A stretch of DNA of 23,217 bases from Clostridiales bacterium (GTDB lineage: Bacteria > Bacillota_A > Clostridia > Saccharofermentanales > Saccharofermentanaceae). Below the pieces are notes generated by a model, which was given only the letters and a program-made list of their open reading frames with translations, did not search any database and was not told where the DNA came from. Where the stretch lies: NCBI GenBank assembly GCA_017649745.1, contig JAGCGE010000266.1, positions 1 through 23,217 on the forward strand, in the 5' to 3' direction. Positions within the stretch are counted from its first letter, which is position 1. Each line of letters starts with the position of its first letter. Below, one piece after another: positions 7,969 through 16,154 of this stretch. Both the position numbers and the translations under genes were made by a program.

Positions 7969-9482
7969 CAGGATTCACCTCCGGCAATCGTTGCCATTAT
8001 AGTATTTTGGTTAAGGTCACTGCCCTTAAGTTCACCTACTACCTTACCGTCACGCATAACTACGAGACGTGAGCAGGTTCTGATCATCTCGTCCAATTCA
8101 GATGAGATAAAAGTAACTGACTTACCTTCAGCCGCAAGCTTCAATACGAGCTTTTGTATCTCGACCTTAGTACCGATATCGATACCTCTCGTCGGCTCAT
8201 CAAGGATGAGATAAACAGGGTTAGCCAAAAGCCATCTTGCAAGGATAACTTTCTGCTGATTACCACCTGACAAAGACTTGATAGGTGTGTCGGAAGATGC
8301 TGTCTTGATATTCAGAAGCTTGATATATTCATCAGCAAAAGCTTCTGCCTGCGCCTTACTAAACGGTTTAAAGAATCCCTTCATTACCTGAAGTGCAAGG
8401 ATGATGTTATCTCTTACTGAAAGATCGCCAACGATACCATCGCGTTTACGGTCTTCAGGAAGATAACTGATACCGTTCTTCATTGCATCCAAAGGCTTAT
8501 TAATGTTAACTCTCTTACCGTTGACCTTTACGATTCCGCCGGTAGTTCTGTCAGCTCCGAAGATAGCTCTTACGCACTCGCTTCGGCCTGATCCGAGAAG
8601 TCCGGTAAATCCGTTAACTTCACCTCTGTGGATCTCAAAATCGAACGGCTTGATACCCGTTGTTCCTGCCAATTTCTCAGCTTGATATACAGGGATTCCA
8701 TTGTAATCTATATTCTTCGTGTCATCTTCGCTCTTGATCTCGGCCATATCATCGAAATCTTTACCGAGCATCTTAGATACGAGCTTTACACGCGGAAGTT
8801 CTTCAATAATGTATTCTCCGACGAGTTTACCATCACGGAGAACTGTGATCCTGTCACAGACTTCATAAACTTGTTCGAGGAAGTGTGTAACGAATATAAT
8901 ACCTACACCCTTCTCTTTTAATGAAAGCATCAGCTTGAAGAGTTTTTCGACTTCTTGCTCATCAAGAGAAGATGTCGGCTCGTCCAAGATCAATACTTTA
9001 CATTCCATATCTACCGCACGTGCGATGGCAACCATCTGCTGAACTGCGATAGAACAGCTGCTGAGCTGTTGTGTTGCTTTTGCAGGGATTCCCAAGTCAT
9101 CTAATAACTTAGTTGCATCTGAATTGATCTTCTTCCAATTGTTGATGCTTCCCTTTGTTCGTCCGATATACATGTTTTCGGCTACGGTCAGGTTCGGACA
9201 AAGAGTGATCTCCTGATACACCGTACTGATACCCATGTTCTGTGCGTCTTGTGGAGAGCGTATGTTGACCGGAGAGTCAGATCCTTTAAGTCTGATAGTA
9301 CCTCCGTCCTTGGGATATACTCCCGTTAAAACTTTGATAAGGGTCGATTTGCCTGCGCCGTTCTCTCCCATCAGGGCATGTATCTCACCTTCTCTTAGAG
9401 TGAAGTCAACGCCTTCCAGTGCACGCACACCCGGGAAATACTTGCAGATTCCGCGCATTTCCAAAACTGCGCCCTTTTCCAT
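7968..9482 (-). CDS. ytfR: Sugar ABC transporter ATP-binding protein, YtfR type
   Basis: A 504-aa double ATPase that powers uptake. Domain 1 has Walker A GENGAGKST (39-47), a YtfR-like signature ending IAVQQMVAIARA (about 145-156), Walker B LILDEPT (164-170) and switch His200. Domain 2 has a degenerate Walker A GLLGSGRSE (294-302), a canonical LSGGNQQ (404-410), Walker B LILDEPT (425-431) and Ser461 where the switch His would be. This asymmetry, with one competent site, is normal for CUT2 ATPases. The ATG at 9482 is preceded by AAGGAGG at 8-nt spacing; an upstream in-frame start at 9533 would run through the intercistronic hairpin. It follows the binding protein gene by 101 nt. Confidence 0.94.
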   Translation of the reverse strand: MEKGAVLEMRGICKYFPGVRALEGVDFTLREGEIHALMGENGAGKSTLIKVLTGVYPKDGGTIRLKGSDSPVNIRSPQDAQNMGISTVYQEITLCPNLTVAENMYIGRTKGSINNWKKINSDATKLLDDLGIPAKATQQLSSCSIAVQQMVAIARAVDMECKVLILDEPTSSLDEQEVEKLFKLMLSLKEKGVGIIFVTHFLEQVYEVCDRITVLRDGKLVGEYIIEELPRVKLVSKMLGKDFDDMAEIKSEDDTKNIDYNGIPVYQAEKLAGTTGIKPFDFEIHRGEVNGFTGLLGSGRSECVRAIFGADRTTGGIVKVNGKRVNINKPLDAMKNGISYLPEDRKRDGIVGDLSVRDNIILALQVMKGFFKPFSKAQAEAFADEYIKLLNIKTASSDTPIKSLSGGNQQKVILARWLLANPVYLILDEPTRGIDIGTKVEIQKLVLKLAAEGKSVTFISSELDEMIRTCSRLVVMRDGKVVGELKGSDLNQNTIMATIAGGES

Positions 9483-9509
9483 CGTATTCGCCTCCTTGTA
9501 AATGAAAGA

Positions 9510-9539
9510 TGTGCGATGCGGCGTACACCGCACCGCACA
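9510..9539 (-). other. Strong intercistronic hairpin between binding protein and ATPase genes
   Basis: On the minus strand TGTGCGGTGCGG and CCGCATCGCACA pair over 12 bp (one G-U) around a 6-nt loop. The hairpin lies 44 nt after the binding protein stop and 27 nt before the ATPase start, with no T tract. Such hairpins usually stabilise the upstream mRNA or partly block read-through, so that the binding protein is made in excess. Confidence 0.8.
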
Positions 9540-9583
9540 CTTCCTGTGGTTAGTATTTCAAAAAGTCGGTTGGACTTAGATTA

Positions 9584-10543
9584 TTAGATTCCGTACTTAT
9601 CAACGTCATCCTGTGTGATTGTAGCTGCGTCGAAGCCCTTCTCATCCATGATAACTACCTTCTCTTTTGCACCATTCTTGATGATGTCATCGATGTAGGA
9701 AGCCTGGAATGGGTTGCACTGACCGTCATAGTTCCAGTTGCCGTTAAGGAGTTCTTCAAGAGCCCACTTGTTGCAGTCAAAACCGATAACGATAACGTCC
9801 TTGCCAACACCGTGAGAGATGTTTGCCTTATCAAGAGCCTGAACAGCACCCTTAGCCATATCGTCGTTCTCAGCGTAGATTACGTTGAATGGCTCGTTGG
9901 AGTCGATAACGGACTGAACGATCTGCTGTGCTGTCTCTGCGTTCCACTCAGCTGTCTGCTGTGTAACGATATTCCAGTTGTCATTGTTCTTAACCATCTC
10001 GTCAAGAGCACCTGTACGTCCGATCTGAGCAGATGAACCCATAACGCCCTGGATGTGGATGATGTTGTAAGAATCGAGATTCTGTGATGCGAGCCAATCT
10101 ACTGCTGTCTGGCCTTCCTTAGCCATATCAGAAACGATTGAAGCCTCATATAAGCTCTCGTCAGCATCAATTGTTCTATCGAAGAGGATTACCTTGATTC
10201 CTGCCTTCTTAGCATCCTGGAGAACTGAATCCCAACCTGATGTTCCTGCTGCAGAGATGAGGAGATAATCTACATCGTCCTGAATGAACTTCTGAGCAGA
10301 AGCGATCTGTTCGTCGTTCTTAAGGCTGTATGCAAAAGATGCATCATAACCGTTCTCTTTTGTAAATGTAGCCTTCATATCCTTATCGTTAGCTGTACGA
10401 TAACCGGACTCATTAGGATCGTTGTTGATGATACCAACTTTGATAAGACCATCATCATCTTTATCCTTGCTACATCCAGCAATACCAAATGCCATTGTTG
10501 CAAGAAGTGCTGCTGACAAAAAGACTGATAAAAGTTTCTTCAT
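9584..10543 (-). CDS. ytfQ: Sugar ABC transporter substrate-binding lipoprotein, YtfQ-like
   Basis: A 319-aa periplasmic-binding-protein-fold lipoprotein that delivers the sugar to the transporter. The signal peptide (residues 1-23) ends at lipobox IAGC, with Cys24 as the lipidation site. The mature part has the two-lobe pattern of the type 1 sugar-binding family: IKVGIINNDPNESGYR, VDYLLISAAGTSGWD, IKVILFDRT, IIHIQGVMGSSA, AENDDMAKGAVQAL. It is recognisably related to YtfQ, but the first ligand loop (NNDPNESGYR) departs from the usual VGAESGWR, whereas the second binding protein in this window keeps it. It is the first gene of the operon, with GAGG upstream of the ATG. Substrate is inferred as a furanose-type sugar only. 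Confidence 0.92.
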   Translation of the reverse strand: MKKLLSVFLSAALLATMAFGIAGCSKDKDDDGLIKVGIINNDPNESGYRTANDKDMKATFTKENGYDASFAYSLKNDEQIASAQKFIQDDVDYLLISAAGTSGWDSVLQDAKKAGIKVILFDRTIDADESLYEASIVSDMAKEGQTAVDWLASQNLDSYNIIHIQGVMGSSAQIGRTGALDEMVKNNDNWNIVTQQTAEWNAETAQQIVQSVIDSNEPFNVIYAENDDMAKGAVQALDKANISHGVGKDVIVIGFDCNKWALEELLNGNWNYDGQCNPFQASYIDDIIKNGAKEKVVIMDEKGFDAATITQDDVDKYGI

Positions 10544-10670
10544 AATTTTTCGCCTCTTTCATCTTTTATAGTTTTTGATTACTGAGGTTTTCCCTCGGTT
10601 GTGATTCTAGTGAAACATAGTGTTTTAGGCCTTACAACGAATCCTCGTATGGCATATTTAGAATGGTAAG

Positions 10671-10745
10671 ATTGCACAAATACACGTTGATCAAGAAGAT
10701 TTTAATCTAATACAGATTCGTGTTTTTTCCCTCATTTTGTGCAAT
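10671..10745. repeat. Separated 10-bp inverted repeat in the control region
   Basis: ATTGCACAAA (10671-10680) and TTTGTGCAAT (10736-10745) are exact reverse complements 55 bp apart. The spacing, about five and a half helical turns between arms, is too long for a stable hairpin and would suit two protein-binding half-sites or a DNA loop. Confidence 0.6.
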
Positions 10746-10964
10746 ATCTTTTGCTCATATGTTGAATATCTTATGATTAGTGTTTTTGATACATGCATAA
10801 ATCCATACACAATTTAGACAACTCCTTATCCTCTTTTCGAAAATCCTATAAAGAGTGTTAAAAAACACAGCAAAATATCTGACATTGTCTTTATCCTTCT
10901 AAGACACCTTTCCGAAAAGTGCATAAATAATTCGACTTATGGACGACTGATATAGAATGTAGAA

Positions 10965-10980
10965 TCTTCTTATAAGAAGA
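10965..10980. promoter_or_regulatory. Perfect 16-bp palindrome just upstream of the regulator gene
   Basis: TCTTCTTATAAGAAGA reads the same on both strands and ends 16 bp before the regulator ATG, downstream of the probable promoter. A perfect dyad of this size is a good candidate operator for autoregulation by the GntR-type helix-turn-helix. Confidence 0.55.
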
Positions 10981-10996
10981 GATCTGTGAGGATAAG

Positions 10997-12064
10997 ATGA
11001 CTGCTAAATACAGAAACATCGTAAACGAGCTCGAACTCGAACTTAAGCAGATGCATTCCGAAGGCAAGACACGCCTACCTTCGGAAAAAGATCTGTGCGA
11101 AGTTTATTCATGCAGCCGTCAGACGATCAGGACGTCTCTTAATGTACTTGAACAAAAAGGTCTTATCGTAAAGATCAAAGGAAGCGGTTCATATATTTCT
11201 GATGCAATAGAAAACACGAGTGATACCGTCATCTTCATTACTGAAGATCAGGATGGTTATATCTACCCTTCCCTCATCGAACAGTTAAAGAAAGATCTGA
11301 ATCTTAAGAAACTGAAACTTAAGGTTGAATCGACAGGTGCCTCTATCTCCAGAGAAAAGAAATCTCTTCTTGACGTTATCGAAAGCCACGCTGCAGCAGT
11401 CATCATAGACCCAATACGCAACATGGTGCCTAATTCTAACGTTGATCTAATAGATAAGATCAAGAGTTTGGATATCCCTGTTATCTTCCTTGGTTCGCCT
11501 TATCAGAATCTTGATGATACGCTCATGATAAATGAAGATAATGTGGAAGGAAGTAATCTTCTCGTAAGACACCTTTTCGAGAATGGTCATAAGAAGATCT
11601 CGGGTGTTTTCAGAGTCGATGATGCAAAAGGTCTTATGCGTTATCAAGGAACGATGAATGCGATAAATGATAATGGACTTACTTTTAATGAGGAAAACTT
11701 TATGCTGATCACACATTCTGATGAGAGAAAGATCTCATGTGGTGATCACGGTATCCTTAATATGTTCATGACAGAATGTCTGAAAGATAATGATGCGATC
11801 ATATGCCAAAATGACATCATCGCATATCACCTTATAAATACATTGAATAAGAAAGGGATCAGAGTCCCTGAAGATGTTGCTGTTGTAAGCTTCGACAATA
11901 GTTATCTGTCAAGCAAAGACATGAAGATAACTTCTATCGGTCACAACGAGAAAGCTCTCGTAAATGCTATTACGGAAAGCATATTATCTTCTATATCTCA
12001 CAAGAAGAAAAAGTATCCTGTTATTCCATGGGAACTTCACGTAAGACAGAGCAGCAAGAGATGA
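10997..12064 (+). CDS. GntR-HTH / LacI-sensor transcriptional regulator, AraR type
   Basis: A 355-aa regulator. Residues about 2-68 form a GntR-type winged helix: LPSEKDLCEVYSCSRQTIRT then LEQKGLIVKIKGSGSYI. Residues about 75-350 are a LacI/periplasmic-binding-like effector domain (VIFITEDQDGYIYPSLIEQL, DIPVIFLG, NGHKKISGVF, DAIICQNDIIAYHLINTL, VPEDVAVVSFDN). This combination is that of AraR, the arabinose repressor of Bacillus, in which sugar binding releases DNA. The gene diverges from the transporter operon, so that operon and its own promoter are the likely targets. A GAGG site precedes the ATG. Its TGA abuts the stop of the convergent gene with no bases between. Which sugar it senses is not visible. 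Confidence 0.9.
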   Translation: MTAKYRNIVNELELELKQMHSEGKTRLPSEKDLCEVYSCSRQTIRTSLNVLEQKGLIVKIKGSGSYISDAIENTSDTVIFITEDQDGYIYPSLIEQLKKDLNLKKLKLKVESTGASISREKKSLLDVIESHAAAVIIDPIRNMVPNSNVDLIDKIKSLDIPVIFLGSPYQNLDDTLMINEDNVEGSNLLVRHLFENGHKKISGVFRVDDAKGLMRYQGTMNAINDNGLTFNEENFMLITHSDERKISCGDHGILNMFMTECLKDNDAIICQNDIIAYHLINTLNKKGIRVPEDVAVVSFDNSYLSSKDMKITSIGHNEKALVNAITESILSSISHKKKKYPVIPWELHVRQSSKR

Positions 12065-13051
12065 TCAGTATTCTCTGGAATCTATGAATTCCTGAGTCAG
12101 ATTATTCTGAGTATAGATCTGTTCATCTATATAAACAGTCTTCTCGATATCTTCACCGTTACGATACTTCTCAACAAGTTCTTTTACCAAAGGTCCGTGC
12201 ATCGGATTACACTCAACGCAAAGACTGATCTTACCGTCAAGACACTCTTGAAGAGCTCTCTTTGTAGCATCAAATGTGATTATCTTGACCTGACCGTATT
12301 TGCCGTATGTAATGCCGGCCTCATCTAAAGCTCGCATAGCACCGAAAGTCATATTATCATTCTCGCTATACAGGATATCGATGTCTTTGTTCTCTCTTAA
12401 ATATTCAGTCATGACTTCGTAGCCTTTAGCTTCCGTAAAGTCACCGTTCAACTGGGTAACAATATTCCAGTTATCGCGAGTCTTGACTGCGTCTTCCAAA
12501 GCCTTGGTACGAAGGAGTTGAGCAGTAGCTCCGTATGTTCCCTGAAGGTGAACGATATTAAGAGGCTCTTCAGCAGAAGAAGCGGTATTAGCATCTATCC
12601 AATCAACAGCTTTATTGCCTTGCTCCAAAAAGTCAGAACCGATATTTGTAAGATAAAGATCTTTATTCCAAACATCTACTGATCTGTCGAGAATGATAAC
12701 CGGGATCTTAGCATCATGAACTTCCTCAAGAACTGTTTCCCATCCTTCCTCAGTAGCAGGCGCTATGATGATGAGATCAACATCTTCAAGGATAAATCTT
12801 CTTACGGCAGAAAGCTGATTATCCTGCTGCTGTTTAGCATTCTCCATAATAAGCTCATAGCCGTTCTTCTCCGTAAAAGTCTCTTCCATCGACTTGGTAT
12901 TAGCTAGTCTCCAGTTAGACTCAGCTCCTACCTGAGAAAAACCGATCACGAAGAGATCACTGTTTTCTTGAGAAGATCCTGTTCCTCTCATACATCCTCC
13001 GAGAAGAAGAACAAATATCAAACAAATTAATATCTTAAAGTATCGTTTCAT
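12065..13051 (-). CDS. Second YtfQ-like sugar-binding lipoprotein, probable sensor subunit
   Basis: A 328-aa sugar-binding lipoprotein. The signal peptide ends at LGGC, with Cys20 lipidated. The fold follows VIGFSQVGAESNWRLANTKS, DLIIIAPATEEGWE, IPVIILDRSVDV, NIVHLQGTYGATAQ, SENDNMTFGAMRALDEAG and VECNPMHGP, all close to YtfQ of the galactofuranose transporter, closer than the transport-linked binding protein in this window. It is the last gene of an operon with a response regulator and a histidine kinase, not of the transporter operon. This points to a sensing role, as shown for XylFII with LytS/YesN in Clostridium beijerinckii. I chose the ATG at 13051, with GGAG 7 nt upstream; an in-frame TTG at 13057 has no usable spacing. 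It overlaps the kinase gene by 17 nt. Confidence 0.9.
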   Translation of the reverse strand: MKRYFKILICLIFVLLLGGCMRGTGSSQENSDLFVIGFSQVGAESNWRLANTKSMEETFTEKNGYELIMENAKQQQDNQLSAVRRFILEDVDLIIIAPATEEGWETVLEEVHDAKIPVIILDRSVDVWNKDLYLTNIGSDFLEQGNKAVDWIDANTASSAEEPLNIVHLQGTYGATAQLLRTKALEDAVKTRDNWNIVTQLNGDFTEAKGYEVMTEYLRENKDIDILYSENDNMTFGAMRALDEAGITYGKYGQVKIITFDATKRALQECLDGKISLCVECNPMHGPLVKELVEKYRNGEDIEKTVYIDEQIYTQNNLTQEFIDSREY

Positions 13052-14471
13052 TATCAATCTCCGCCTCTCTTGGGATCGTTATCCTAATAGAAGTTCCTTC
13101 ACCCGGTGTACTCTCGATATTAAAATCACAGCCGTCACCGTAGAGTAGCTTAAGTCTCTTATAAGCTGATGTAAGTCCGAAACTTGTTGTATCCTCACTA
13201 AGAACTCGATTCTTAAGAACATCAAGTTCAGCTGGTTCCATTCCGGCACCTGTGTCTATAACTTCAAGGATAATATTCTTCTCGTCCTGTCTTCCGATTA
13301 CCTTGATCAATCCCTTACCACGCTTAGGCTTAAGTCCGTGATATATTGCATTCTCAACCAAAGGCTGCATCGTCATCTTAGGGAGCTTATGTGATTCGAT
13401 CTCAGGATCAATATCAATATCATATTCCATGATATCCCTGTATCTTACCTGCTGGATCTTAAGATAACTGTCAATATGAGTCTTCTCTTCTGCTATCGTA
13501 ACGATATCCTTACCATCACTCAGGAATGATCTGAAATATGAAGAAAGACTTGTTACCATTTGCTCAGCTTCTTCATTCTTACCGATCTCGATAAGCCATA
13601 CGATAGCATCGAGAGTGTTATAGAGAAAATGCGGATTGATCTGTGCCTGAATGAGAGACAACTCGATATCTCGCAAATGGATCTGCTCTTGGCGGTTAAG
13701 TTCGATCTGTTTATTAAGTTTCTCAGCCATGTCCTCAATACCTGTACTAAGAACAGCAAGATTGCTGTCATCAGTCGCAACAGGCGTATGGGCACTTAAG
13801 TCTCCCTGACCTATGCTCTCGACACGATTACTCATCTTAACGATAGGATCAGTGATACTCTTACTTAATATGACGGCTCTTCTTAAGACAAAAGGCGTCA
13901 GGATAAGAGTTACCAGGATAACGAAAACTATCTCTATAGCAAGCCATATATCAAGTTCACGCTGGATGCTCGCCATCTCACCTGCTTCATAATAAAGATA
14001 CGAATAGATATAATCCTCGATGAGCTGAGTAATACCGTATATGTTAGTCTCAAGTTGTTTCATTCGCTCATCATATTGCCTTGTCTGTTCGATCCTTCGC
14101 ATGTAAGTGCTTAAATTATCACAGAGCGTAAGAACGTTTGTCATAGCTTTACGGCTGTCAGGATTTGTTGTGTCGTCGAGAAGCTCCTCAGCGAGTTTTC
14201 GAGCAGAATTAACTTCATCCCAAGGTATCTCATCGCTACTTCCGCTTACATAGAGATACATCTTAAGGTCGACATCATCCTTAAAGTTCTGGTTGAAACC
14301 TGAGGCCTTAACGATATTACCTGAGACAGAGCCATACATGAGATTACGTGTCAGGATAAGTGCGAAAAGGATGAAAAGGATAGCGATTACCGGAATAAAC
14401 ATCTGAAGGATAAGACTATACATCTTACCCTGAATGTTCTTCTTGTTGAATCGCGCCTTAAAAAAACTCAT
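13035..14471 (-). CDS. Sensor histidine kinase, LytS/YesM type
   Basis: A 478-aa membrane histidine kinase. The first membrane segment is about residues 20-42, an extracytoplasmic helical sensor region about 43-174, and the second membrane segment about 175-197. A HAMP linker runs to about 255, then comes the His_kinase domain with QAQINPHFLYNTLD (phospho-acceptor His281), followed by an HATPase domain with PLVENAIYHG (Asn374) and DTGAGM (406-411). The extracellular part is a helical bundle without an obvious ligand pocket, which fits sensing through a separate binding protein. Its ATG overlaps the response regulator stop by 4 nt (ATGA), and its 3' end overlaps the second binding protein gene. 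The three should form one signalling unit. Confidence 0.93.
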   Translation of the reverse strand: MSFFKARFNKKNIQGKMYSLILQMFIPVIAILFILFALILTRNLMYGSVSGNIVKASGFNQNFKDDVDLKMYLYVSGSSDEIPWDEVNSARKLAEELLDDTTNPDSRKAMTNVLTLCDNLSTYMRRIEQTRQYDERMKQLETNIYGITQLIEDYIYSYLYYEAGEMASIQRELDIWLAIEIVFVILVTLILTPFVLRRAVILSKSITDPIVKMSNRVESIGQGDLSAHTPVATDDSNLAVLSTGIEDMAEKLNKQIELNRQEQIHLRDIELSLIQAQINPHFLYNTLDAIVWLIEIGKNEEAEQMVTSLSSYFRSFLSDGKDIVTIAEEKTHIDSYLKIQQVRYRDIMEYDIDIDPEIESHKLPKMTMQPLVENAIYHGLKPKRGKGLIKVIGRQDEKNIILEVIDTGAGMEPAELDVLKNRVLSEDTTSFGLTSAYKRLKLLYGDGCDFNIESTPGEGTSIRITIPREAEIDNETIL

Positions 14472-16081
14472 TCTTCGACCATGTCTCCGTTACGATACTG
14501 ACTCGGGGTACATCCCTGATTCTTCTTGAAAACAAACGAGAAATACCTCGGATCTTTGTATCCGATCTCACCTGCTATCTCGCCTGAGCGCTTACTCGTA
14601 TTTCTCAGGAGCTGCTTAGCCTTGGCCATACGTTTCTTAGTTATATATTCGATAAATGACTGTCCTACATTGTGACTGAAAAGTGCACTCAGATAGTTAG
14701 CACTGATATTGATCGCTTCAGCAACACTATCAAGAGAGATATCTTCATCAGAGTAATGAGCGTTAATGTATTTAAGAGCATTATCGATGATATCGTTTCC
14801 TCTCTTCTGGACTTCAGCATCCCTCATCTTGATCGCCGTTGTAAGAACATCATTAAGATATATCTTTACATCTTCAGCTGTATCGTTCATATCGAACGAA
14901 GGAAGTGTTTTCGCTATCTCCTCAGAAGAAACATTAGCCTCTTTAAGAGCAAGTTCGACATTAACTCTTATGCTTACAAGAAGATAGCATCTGAAAAGGA
15001 TAGACTTCTCACCGCCGTCAAGGCTAGCGATATATTCATTGGTAAAAGCTTCGACTTCGCTTAGAGTACCTGTCTGAACGAAGTATCTTATGATCATCGG
15101 ATCGAACTTACCTGCATCGATCTTATTGATCTCATTGTCACTTGGGACATACTGCTCTTCCTTAAGCTGCTCGGAAGTAAATACATGTCTTCTCGGGAAC
15201 AGATAGCGGTATGCGAATGCACTGTTGGCATCAGAATAGCAAGAAGGAAGTCCGCTGAGTCTGTTAGTCGGAGCACCTACAGCCACATGCCAGTCAAGAG
15301 TCGAAGATGACTGCTCGCAATGTTCTCTTATGATATCAACGCACTTGTCCTGAAGTCTTTGAATCTTATCCGAATCGCCCTTGATAAGGATCGCATAAGC
15401 AAGAAGATTGCATCTGAACAAGATATAGTCAGGGTACTGAATAAAGTGATTAAGAAGGCTCTCAGTTACCTTCGCTGCTTCATCGGTATAAGTAGACTGA
15501 TTAAGATCCCTGATCGAGAAGATAACGATATTATAGCCGTTCGCCGCAATATCAAGATGAAGCTGATTAGCCTGCTCATAGATCTCAGATACAGAAAGTG
15601 ATCCTTCTACGAGCTTCTCGAAAAAGGCTCTGTGGCTCATTCTCTCGAACTTCTTGAATTCCTGCTCATACTGCTTCAGGTAATCCTTCTGCTCATTCTC
15701 ATCCATGATCTTCTTCCTTGTTCCTTCAAGGGCCTTGATCATATCTGCCTTTGTTATCGGCTTAAGAAGATACTGTTCAACTCCAAGCTCGATAGCTTTC
15801 CTGGCGTACTCGAAATCGCTGTATCCGCTTATGACTATTATCTTGATATTAGGGATCTCTGAACTAACTGTCTTACTTAATGCAAGACCATCCATGAACG
15901 GCATGGTGATATCAGTTATAAGCACATCAGGCTTAAGCTGTCTTATCATCGGAAGAGCCATCTCACCGTCAGGAGCATCACCTACGAACTCATATCCGTA
16001 CTTCTCCCAAGGGATCATATCACGCAGTCCTTCTCTGACGATACTCTCATCCTCGCAGATAAAAACCTTGATCAGCTCCAT
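14468..16081 (-). CDS. Response regulator with AraC-type HTH, YesN type
   Basis: A 537-aa response regulator. The receiver domain (about 1-125) has acidic pocket ED at 10-11, phospho-acceptor Asp57 in DVLITDITMP, and LLKP with the conserved Lys near 109. A long middle region (about 130-430) resembles the variable linker of YesN proteins. The C terminus (about 433-532) holds a two-helix-turn-helix AraC domain (ISLDSVAEAINISANYLSAL and GEIAGEIGYKDPRYFSFVFK). It should activate sugar genes when phosphorylated by the adjacent kinase, most likely the transporter operon. I chose the ATG at 16081, with GGAGG 5 nt upstream, over an in-frame GTG at 16093 that overlaps that site. An extended -10 promoter lies just upstream. 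Confidence 0.93.
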   Translation of the reverse strand: MELIKVFICEDESIVREGLRDMIPWEKYGYEFVGDAPDGEMALPMIRQLKPDVLITDITMPFMDGLALSKTVSSEIPNIKIIVISGYSDFEYARKAIELGVEQYLLKPITKADMIKALEGTRKKIMDENEQKDYLKQYEQEFKKFERMSHRAFFEKLVEGSLSVSEIYEQANQLHLDIAANGYNIVIFSIRDLNQSTYTDEAAKVTESLLNHFIQYPDYILFRCNLLAYAILIKGDSDKIQRLQDKCVDIIREHCEQSSSTLDWHVAVGAPTNRLSGLPSCYSDANSAFAYRYLFPRRHVFTSEQLKEEQYVPSDNEINKIDAGKFDPMIIRYFVQTGTLSEVEAFTNEYIASLDGGEKSILFRCYLLVSIRVNVELALKEANVSSEEIAKTLPSFDMNDTAEDVKIYLNDVLTTAIKMRDAEVQKRGNDIIDNALKYINAHYSDEDISLDSVAEAINISANYLSALFSHNVGQSFIEYITKKRMAKAKQLLRNTSKRSGEIAGEIGYKDPRYFSFVFKKNQGCTPSQYRNGDMVEE

Positions 16082-16111
16082 AATAACCTCCACGCCGCTT
16101 ACAATAAAAGT

Positions 16112-16120
16112 ATTATAGCA
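16112..16120 (-). promoter_or_regulatory. Extended -10 promoter of the two-component operon
   Basis: On the minus strand TGCTATAAT is a perfect extended -10 element, about 30 nt upstream of the response regulator ATG. No good -35 hexamer stands at the usual distance, as is common when the TGN extension is present. Confidence 0.65.
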
Positions 16121-16154
16121 TGGAACAACGATCTTCTACTAATTCAGATCACAC

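Larger units (their letters stand above)
10544..10996. promoter_or_regulatory. 453-bp divergent control region between transporter and regulator
   Basis: There is no gene here. The region must hold the promoters of the binding protein operon (minus) and of the GntR/LacI-type regulator (plus). It carries the dyads listed separately. For the regulator a weak TTCGAC-16-TAGAAT pair (10931-10958) is possible; for the transporter I could not identify a convincing -35/-10 pair, which would fit a promoter dependent on an activator such as the response regulator at 14468. No CcpA-type cre site was recognised by eye. Confidence 0.7.

Noticed and set aside
9483..9533. N-terminal extension of the ABC ATPase
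   Set aside because: The extra residues would be encoded by the intercistronic hairpin, and AAGGAGG directly precedes the ATG at 9482.
10671..10745. Inverted repeat as a terminator or hairpin
   Set aside because: The arms are 55 bp apart and no T tract follows, so stable hairpin termination is unlikely.
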